From Solicoccozyma terricola (lineage: Eukaryota; Basidiomycota; Tremellomycetes; Filobasidiales; Piskurozymaceae): a stretch of DNA of 64,000 bases. Shown here one piece after another: positions 54,853 through 64,000 of this stretch (position 1 is its first letter; every line of letters starts with the position of its first letter). A program made the translations under genes and the position numbers. The notes beneath the pieces are model-generated. The model made no database searches and was not told where the DNA came from. It saw only the letters and a list, made by a program, of their open reading frames with translations. The stretch spans positions 463,448-527,447 of the forward strand of contig BCLD01000005.1 of the NCBI GenBank assembly GCA_001600875.1, given 5' to 3'.

Positions 54853-54924
54853 CGATTTGCGAGGCGATGTGAGTAGGTTTATCGATTGTGTTGCCTGGAT
54901 TAATTGTCCTTACGACTCTTAATC

Positions 54925-55219
54925 TGTTTTTCGACAAAGGTTGTAGGCAGGTGAATGTATTGTATAAGGGGCGATTCTTCAATACGATGACAATCTCTAG
55001 CTCGCTCACCCGTGCGATATAGATACAGGAGCAGCTTTAGAACAACAAAGTCGGTTACCCTTCTGCCTAAGTCAACAATAGTGTTGTTGACCTATAACAA
55101 TGGAATGCACTGAGATCCATTGTTTCCCTGTTTAACTTCCTCATGTCTCAGACCAGTCCTTGAGACCCTCCTGTTTCCAACCTTCTTTCCATCTTGAGTC
55201 CTGTTGCCTATTGTTCTAT
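54925..55219 (-). repeat. LTR, Copia family D, truncated at its 5' end
   Basis: Reverse complement of 19,915-20,235 from TGTT(T)TTCGACAAAGG to CCTATTGTTCTAT; about 30 bp of the other terminus is missing and no target duplication was found. It abuts the GST remnant. Confidence 0.82.
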
Positions 55220-55222
55220 CAC

Positions 55223-55835
55223 CACGGCGCCACAGCTATGTCGGCGAGGGAGAATTCATTGCCGAGGAGATAAGGGCCATTGCTGGGATTGCCAAGTAAG
55301 GATTGAGTGGTGGCAAGCCCCTTGTTAAGGAGGGAACCTCAGTGACCTTTCGTGTATATCGCGTCAAGGTGCGGAATGACGGTCGCAGCGAACCGAATAA
55401 TGAAGAGCCGGATCTTGGCACACTGAAGAGGATGTGCAGGCATACGGGGGCAGATATATCGGCTGAACGACAAGCATACGTCAGACCAGGCCTAGAAGGC
55501 CGGGAGAAATATTGAACACACTCATCAGCTCCGCAATGACGAGGGATTCATGGAGGATCGAGGAGCCGAACTTGAGCGACGGGACCTGCCCACTTTCGTT
55601 GATCTGCGCCAGAAGTCGTGCGCAACTCCAGCCTGGCCTCCGAGAATGCGGTACTACGTACAGTGTCCAAGTACCACTGCGGCTTGAAATCAAAATCAAC
55701 CTCGATGAGGCTATACGTGCCTCCGCCGTAATCCTAGTGCATCGCCATGCGCGCACGTTGATACGGACATACCTGTGACGACGTACTTGGCACGAGCCTG
55801 CCTTCGCGGAAGTCATGAATCTCAAACAATTCAAT
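55223..55835 (-). pseudogene. Glutathione S-transferase (omega-like) remnant beside LTR
   Basis: The minus strand at 55,500-55,830 has QVCPYQRARMAMH, then SLIEVDFDFKPQWYLD and SGQVPSLKFGSSILHESLVI, the thioredoxin-fold domain of an omega-like GST with the ESL(V)I glutathione contact. At 55,223-55,330 it has GNPSNGPYLLGNEFSLADIA from the C-domain. The stretches are in different frames with stops between. The C-terminal end is lost at the LTR junction (55,219/55,223). Confidence 0.65.
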
Positions 55836-55941
55836 TGTAGAGAATCAGCTCAGCAGACCTAGTTGACATTGTAAAATTTCAAAGGGAACAGGTGGACAGA
55901 CAATTCTGGGCTGTAACGACAATCACGCAAATAGGCATGTC

Positions 55942-56143
55942 TGTTGTGAATAATTGGCTGTTTTCATTATATCGTACATCGAGCTTGGACCAGAAGTGGC
56001 CGACCTATATAGTACTCTTACAACATTGGAACAAAGGTCTTTGTCACCTGCATCCTTTGCTATGCTGCAGTGCCATGCACTGCCATGCATTGCAATGCTA
56101 TACTTCGGCATCAACCATAGCACAGTATTCGCCACTTCCAACA
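55942..56143 (-). repeat. 3' LTR, Copia family C (202 bp)
   Basis: TGTTGTGAATAATTGG...CACTTCCAACA on the plus strand. The adjacent minus-strand purine tract GAGGGGGAG (56,144-56,155) marks it as the 3' LTR of the element to its right. Near-identical to the solo LTR at 26,752. Confidence 0.9.
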
Positions 56144-57280
56144 CTCCCCCTCAAGCTCGAGGTTCTTCCAAACCTAGTTGTATCAAGTTTGATGAATGTC
56201 GAGGTCCAGGAAGTGGTTTGGTAAGGATATCTGCTTGTTACTCGCCTGTAGTAACGTACTCCAAAGCTATTGACTTGTTGTGGGTTAACTCGCGTATCAG
56301 ATGATGTCTGATGTCGATATGTTTTGTCCTCTGGTGTGTACTTGGATTGATTGCAAGTCGGATTGCTCCTTGATTGTCGGTATGAAGAACTGTCGCTCCC
56401 GTGACGATGTTTTCATACCCTAGCTCTTTGAGTAAGTTCCGAAGCCACAGAGCTTCCTTTGCAGCTTCAGCGATAGCAATATACTCCGCTTCAACTGTTG
56501 AGCTTGCGACTGTGTGTTGCCTTTTTGAACTCCAGTCAATTGGTGAGTTATTGATCTTGAATAGGTAACCTGTTGTTGATCGCCTCGTGTCGTGACAGCC
56601 TGCCCAATCTGAATCGACCCATCCAGTTAAAGTGACTTGATTCGGTCCTCCAAGTGTAAGTCCGACTGTTCTTGTATGCGCTAGATAGGATGTTGTCCTA
56701 AGTGCCAATTCCCAGCGATTTTCAGTTGGGTTTGCAGTATATCTCGCAAGATAAGATGCGGCAAAGCTGATGTCTGGTCTTGTACATCCAGCTAGCCATT
56801 GCAGCCATCCAATAACTTCTTGATATGGTGTCAATGGTATCGGTTTGCTGTTGTCCTCTGATATCTTTGGAAGCGGTGCAACTTTACTGCGATAGTTGAG
56901 GTGTTGTGCAAAGCGTTCAAGTAAGCGATCGATATAGGCTGGTTGAGTTACCCAAGCTTTCCTTATGGTTCGATTTCGAGTAACCTTCATCCCCAGGATG
57001 GTGCTAATCTCCCCCATTTCCGATAGCTTCCAGAATCCTTTGAGTTTCTTGAGCAAGTCTTGTATTACCATTGTCGTTCTTGCTGCGATAACAAAGTCGT
57101 CCACATAGACCAGGATGAGCACAGGGTCTTCCATTGGGGTCTGAGGCTTGACATAGAGACCCCAATCTGATTCGAGTCTGTGAAATCCGAGAGTTGCAAG
57201 CTTGTTTCCTAGCTCAATCCACCATGTCCTGCCTGATTGCTTCGATCCATAGAGCGATTTCTTGAGAAGCAAAGCATCAC
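56144..57280 (-). mobile_element. Copia family C reverse transcriptase-RNase H, 5'-truncated
   Basis: A 344-codon frame (57,272-56,238) begins inside the RT (KKSLYGSKQSGRTWW), has the catalytic LVYVDDFVIAA, LLERFAQHLNYRSKV, GWLQWLAGCTRPDISFAASY, then RNase H WVDSDWAGCHDTRRSTTGYL, TVASSTVEAEYIAIAEAAKE and LHTDNQGAIRLAINPSTHQR. A TAA at 56,238 (Gln to stop, C to T) cuts the last block, QADILTKPLPGP. Gag, protease, integrase and RT fingers are absent: similarity starts at about 57,280, inside a monooxygenase gene. Large open frame implies fairly recent insertion. Confidence 0.9.
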
Positions 57281-57299
57281 ATCCTGACTTTGTGCAATG

Positions 57300-58640
57300 T
57301 TAGGCCTCGAGCCGTTACCGTAAAGTGCGGTGGTAAGTTGGGACTCACCAAACAAGTGCACGGTAGCAGCCGAGAGTGTTGATCCATGCTCGTAGAGCAA
57401 TTTGGCATCCCTGCCGAACTGTTGCTTTTCCTCTTCTGTAGGGCGGTCATAATATTGTCAGTTTCTCGACAACGTTTGCAACCTGGTACCTAACCACTTA
57501 CATGTGAAGTTACCCCCTTTCCACTCCCGCTTGGCTGCAGGCTCGGTCATAAAGGGTGGACTGATCTGTTGGTGGGGAAAAGAAGCATCGGGTCAGTCTC
57601 AAATTTACCAAGAGGTCCTCGATGCCAGAAATCATGACACACCCAGAATTTGCTCCTGGCGAATACCGAGACATTCTTGGTGTAAGGAGGAATCGCCCCA
57701 ATAGTTTGAAGGCCAGAAGAGCCAATACCAATAACTGCGCTGTAGTCGGGGAAGCGGTGTGGTAGGTCTCAGTAACAACAAGGGCCGCCCGTCTTCCGTA
57801 TTCAGAAACTCACACATTCTCATCCTTGAATGCTGTCTTGAAGTCGAGGTCCTTGGGCCACTCTGCGGTGTGAAGGATCTTTGACGGATCCAAATCTTCC
57901 TTGCCTGGAAACTTAGGACGATTGACCTGACTCAAGACTCCAGTAGCAGAAATGTAAATGTCCACCTCGACAACCTTGATTGCTTTGCCTTTCTCCTGGA
58001 CCTCAAGTACCCATTTTGCTCTGTCCTTGTTGTAGGTGGCCGACATGATTGAGTGATTCAACTTGATCAATGGCTCCACTCCATACTTCTGAGCAACGAT
58101 GTGCATGTAACGGTTGATATCCTTGGACGAAGAGTAGAATTCGGGCCAATCCGCGTAAGGCGCAAAGGCAAATTGATAGACATGACTGGGAATATCACCT
58201 GAAGAGGGAAATCCAAGGGTTAGTAAAGCAGAAGATGGGTATGATCGCTGATTCTCACATCGACAGCCTGGGTATCTGTTCGCGTGCTAAGTTCCACCGT
58301 AGTCTGCAAGAGGGTCCCCATAAACAGAAGTTCTCCCTAGAATTTAGCATCAACTGCGGGAACAAGCGAACTCATCCTCGTTACGTTCAAAGATCACCGT
58401 GTCAGTCGGTCGAAGTTTTCCGGACCTCTGAGCTTCTAGGATCTTGATCGCTAGACAGATGCCCGATGCACCGGCTCCCGCCACAGCAATAGTAAGGGGG
58501 CGATGTTCGAATCGCATGTTATCAGGCTCGCTCCGGAGTACATATCCGGCTGGTAAGCAGTGATCCTCAAAATAGACCGGTCGCCCGCTGTGTTGACCAC
58601 TTTCTGATTCTCCTGACAGCGGCCAACGACGTTCTTGCAA
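57300..58640 (-). pseudogene. Baeyer-Villiger-type FAD monooxygenase, broken
   Basis: The minus strand opens near 58,640. PLTIAVAGAGASGICLAIKI is the FAD Rossmann motif, and VIFERNEDE ends beta-2. After an intron comes YGGT-stop-HANRYPGCRCD, where the family has GGTW: TAG replaces TGG at about 58,289. Next is IPSHVYQFAFAPYADWPEFY, LSQVNRPKFPGKEDL, then after an intron AVIGIGSSGLQTIGAIPPYT (second Rossmann, NADPH) and FETDPMLLFPTN. QYYDRPTEEEKQQFGRDAKL lies further on (57,450). The match stops at the Copia at about 57,280 and does not resume beyond it. Dead gene: nonsense plus 3' truncation. Confidence 0.75.
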
Positions 58641-58899
58641 CTTGGAAGTTCGTCACGTCGAAAATCGGAGTCTCACAGTTGAGAATCGACCCAAAACGAA
58701 TTGCTCTCTTCGGCTCATCGGCCGGTTCTGCCCTCGCTGGGGGACTTGCAATCAAGCTGAAAAATGACGAGACCCAGGTTCAGCCGCTACTGAGGATACT
58801 GGATAGGTGAGCGTGTTCATGAGTCCTGGCACAACTTGTCAGTTCACTAACCACCGATTCGAGCACAGAGCGGCTCTGGATGACCGTCTGGACTACCCA

Positions 58900-59405
58900 T
58901 CACAACAGGACAACCACCCTCTAAGAGGTTATCACGTACGTCCTCCGCGTCGACAACTCGTTTTGCCCGAAACGCAGGCTCCTTGGATACTTACGAAAGA
59001 CAGCCTCACAGATCTGGACGCCGGAGAACGTGAAAGACTCGAACTACCACGTCTTTGGTGACTCAAAGACCAGGCCTGTGGAGGGTTTGCCCTTGCGTTC
59101 ACAGTCACCGGACGATTTAAAGGGCCTGGGCCCGTACTGTGAGCATCATATCCCGGCACTGGAGAAGTATCAATCAGAATACTAAGCTTTTCTCTGCGCA
59201 CGTTAGATGTGACTGGGGCCGAGCTCGATTGTCTTGCTGAACATGCGCCGGCGTATGCACGTCTCCTTGCCGATGCTGGAGTATCAGTTGGCCTGCGTGT
59301 CTGGCGAGGGACCTTCCATGCATTCATGACCTTTCAGCCTCAGTTAGCTGTGGCTGAAGCAGCTCGACAGGATCATCTTCGGGCGCTAGGTGAGGTAATG
59401 TTAAA
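58900..59405 (+). pseudogene. Alpha/beta hydrolase C-terminal fragment
   Basis: At 59,206-59,400 the plus strand reads AELDCLAEHAPAYARLLADA, GVSVGLRVWRGTFHAFMTF, the C-terminal block of HSL-type alpha/beta hydrolases with the catalytic His in TFHAF. The stretch before it (58,975-59,180) may be the preceding strand region, ending in a TAA. The nucleophile GDSAG motif is absent. An A16 run follows at 59,402-59,418. Confidence 0.5.
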
Positions 59406-59440
59406 AAAAAAAAAAAAAGGGGGGGAGAGGGGGGGATATC
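59402..59440. repeat. A-run followed by G-rich tract
   Basis: About sixteen A, then GGGGGGAGAGGGGGGGA. Simple sequence. Confidence 0.85.
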
Positions 59441-60498
59441 GCGACCAACGCGCACTGGGCGCCGGGGGTAATGACCGGAATGAGGGAGACCATGTATAAA
59501 AATCAAATCTTGAACCGGACCGTGTTAGATTATGGATACATATCGGCATGCTCCCCAAAGGGCTAGAAGATGTTTCATATTAGGAATGAAGAAATGATAC
59601 ATAAAAATGATGATTCAGACACAAGATGTTGCTGATTCTGAAACAAGGCAAGGAGGGAACCTGTTATGAATGACTGGCCATTCTCGTTATTCTCTTTCTG
59701 TTGTTCATCGAGATTGACCAGAAGTGGCCGACATATATAGTAATATATTCGTTGTATTATTCTTCTCGGACATCATGTGATGATGTCGACGAAGCTGTCG
59801 TCATAAATGCCCAGGACGGGGCCCCTCTAGATCCACATCTTATGCGCACCCACGGACAGCTACATACAATATTACGGGAAACGACTAGATCCAACTCCAA
59901 GATTCAAGATTCAAGATTCAAGATCCATCGAAAGGTTTGAGTTATCCGGATCGCACGTTGTTACGATGGCATTACAAGCAATACGTTCAGCCGCGGGTTC
60001 GTGCATAATGGAGGAGGCATCTGATTTGGCTGCGAAGGCCTCTTATCGTAATTCCGGCACCCCTGGAGAAGTCGAAGCTGCTAGACCTGCTGACGGCTGC
60101 TTTTGAAGGGAAACCTTCGGGTTGGAGAGCATGAGGGGCATGTGAAGTGCGATGATTACTTTACCCTCTTCGAAGTTCGGTAGCAGTTCCCATTATGCAG
60201 TGTGTCCAGCTTCCTTGTCTCTCCGAGTATCAAATTCGATCCTGCTTTCGAGTTCTTTGGGGATGCTATAATCCATTTTCGGTGTTAATCTTTATGGCCC
60301 CCACACAAGTATTTACGTAGTCCGGGGTAAAAGTACCCGGTAGATTAGATATGGGAATTCAAAAGTACCCGGCACACCCCGCAGGGAAACAGCCGGGACC
60401 GAGATGGTTAGTGGAATGAGTGAGCCCCGTTTCACGTCGTCGTCTTCTCCACACTACTCTCCACTCTCCCCATCCCACATTACATCCCACAGTCCATC
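59441..60498. other. Gene-free interval with LTR scrap and 7-bp tandem
   Basis: TGTTATGAATGACTGG...AGAAGTGGCCGACATATATAG at 59,664-59,745 is a diverged family C LTR fragment (its terminus ATTCATAACA also equals that of the miniature element at 3,985). AAGATTC is repeated about 3.5 times near 59,899. No gene seen. Confidence 0.5.
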
Positions 60499-63351
<2,853 letters not shown>

Positions 63352-63556
63352 GCAGAGGAAGCAGTAGATATTGCACCATGAGATTGTTGAGCCACCTAAA
63401 GTTTCGGTGATTGAACGTGTACAGGGGTGTCATTAGGAGAGGAACATGTAGGGGTTCCAATTGTAGAGCTTAGTTACGGGGGATCACCTTTTTGAATTCC
63501 TACGAGATGATTCTTCGGAAATGTATGGCCGTCGGGATACGTCTGTGGCGCTGTAT

Positions 63557-63714
63557 TGTTGTTCGACAAAGGTTGTAGGCAGGTGAAAGTATTGGATATG
63601 GGTGCTTCTTCAATACAACAACAATCTCGAGCTCGCTTACCCAGACTCACACTAGTCCTTGAGACATTCGTGCTTCCAACCTTCTTTCCATCTTGAGTCC
63701 TGTTGCCTACTAGA
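63557..63714 (-). repeat. LTR fragment, Copia family D, with internal deletion
   Basis: TGTTGTTCGACAAAGG...TTGCCTA matches the reverse complement of 19,915-20,235 but lacks about 130 bp in the middle and the outer 30 bp. Confidence 0.8.
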
Positions 63715-64000
63715 ACAACTGCGTGACGACGCCAGGAGAAGTGGGCATCTCAGAGGTTCAGGTGGAGCACACACGACCGTTGTGCACGAATTCCCATCAT
63801 TTTGGACCAATCAAAGCACCATTGAATTTTCCTCTCGGTGATGCGTAACAGCATGAACATAATTACTGCATGGAAAGACGGCGACGGAGGTTGTCGTTGA
63901 CCTTGGGTGATAAATGTCGACTTGACATAAGCCAAAAGCATCGCTTGAGTGGGTTCTCGAATTACCATATCTCAGAGTCACTGACACATATCACCTCCTC
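63715..64000. repeat. Inverted copy of the 48.5-kb repeat, running off the window
   Basis: Reverse complement of 48,530-48,815, ending at the last base of the window in CACATATCACCTCCTC. The true right boundary is outside. Confidence 0.8.

Noticed and set aside
59402..59418. Poly(A) tail of a retrocopy or non-LTR element
   Set aside because: The A-run follows a hydrolase fragment on the plus strand, but it is followed by a G-tract and no target duplication was seen; simple sequence is enough to explain it.

Overview
This window looks like draft nuclear sequence of a filamentous fungus, most likely a basidiomycete. Reasons: genes are cut by many 50-80 nt GT-AG introns; the gene set includes a Zn2Cys6 regulator, PTH11-like rhodopsin-domain protein, CHAT-domain protein, patatin, ricin-B lectin, FucP-type and sugar MFS transporters and a membrane hybrid histidine kinase; and the DNA between them is full of Ty1/Copia LTR retrotransposons and solo LTRs. 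Scattered N bases mark ambiguous calls. No rRNA, tRNA or CRISPR was found. The species cannot be named from the sequence.

Layout. 0.1-3.4 kb: gag-protease-integrase part of a minus-strand Copia, a broken CHAT domain, a NIF3-like scrap and a 12-bp minisatellite. 3.98-4.32 kb: a complete 333-bp miniature LTR retrotransposon with identical 79-bp LTRs, a primer binding site, a polypurine tract and a perfect 5-bp target duplication. 4.7-7.6 kb: a GST gene and an NmrA-like gene. 8.2-11 kb: second Copia fragment, an MFS fragment and a solo LTR. 11.6-14.8 kb: FucP-like transporter and PTH11-like gene. 15.1-20.4 kb: solo LTR, 5' LTR plus gag of the first Copia family, TPR-like and patatin remnants, Copia RNase H plus 3' LTR. 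20.5-25.5 kb: hybrid histidine kinase. 26.7-29 kb: solo LTRs and gene scraps. 29.6-38.6 kb: the best-preserved island, with a sugar transporter, a Zn2Cys6 factor and two divergent Gfo/Idh/MocA oxidoreductases sharing a promoter that carries a CCG-N6-CGG palindrome; it reads like a small carbohydrate or cyclitol catabolic cluster. 38.7-43 kb: retroelement scrap, lectin remnant, hAT transposase. 43.7-45.3 kb: P450. 46-55 kb: decayed fragments inside a nested inverted-repeat region. 55-64 kb: GST remnant, 5'-truncated Copia, decayed Baeyer-Villiger-type monooxygenase, hydrolase fragment, decayed phenol hydroxylase and LTR fragments.

Two structural observations stand out. First, the 333-bp element has all the parts of a non-autonomous LTR element, and its LTR ends match the Copia family at 55.9-57.3 kb. 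Second, the first Copia family is split: its 5' half (15,906-16,694, plus strand) and the rest (192-1,579, minus strand) share exactly one 42-bp inverted duplication at the point where they break, as a ~15-kb inversion with staggered breaks would leave.

Likely functional genes: GST, NmrA-like, PTH11-like, histidine kinase, sugar transporter, Zn2Cys6 factor, both dehydrogenases and possibly the FucP-like gene (5' end missing) and the P450 (one frameshift). Most other coding matches carry stops, frameshifts or truncations.
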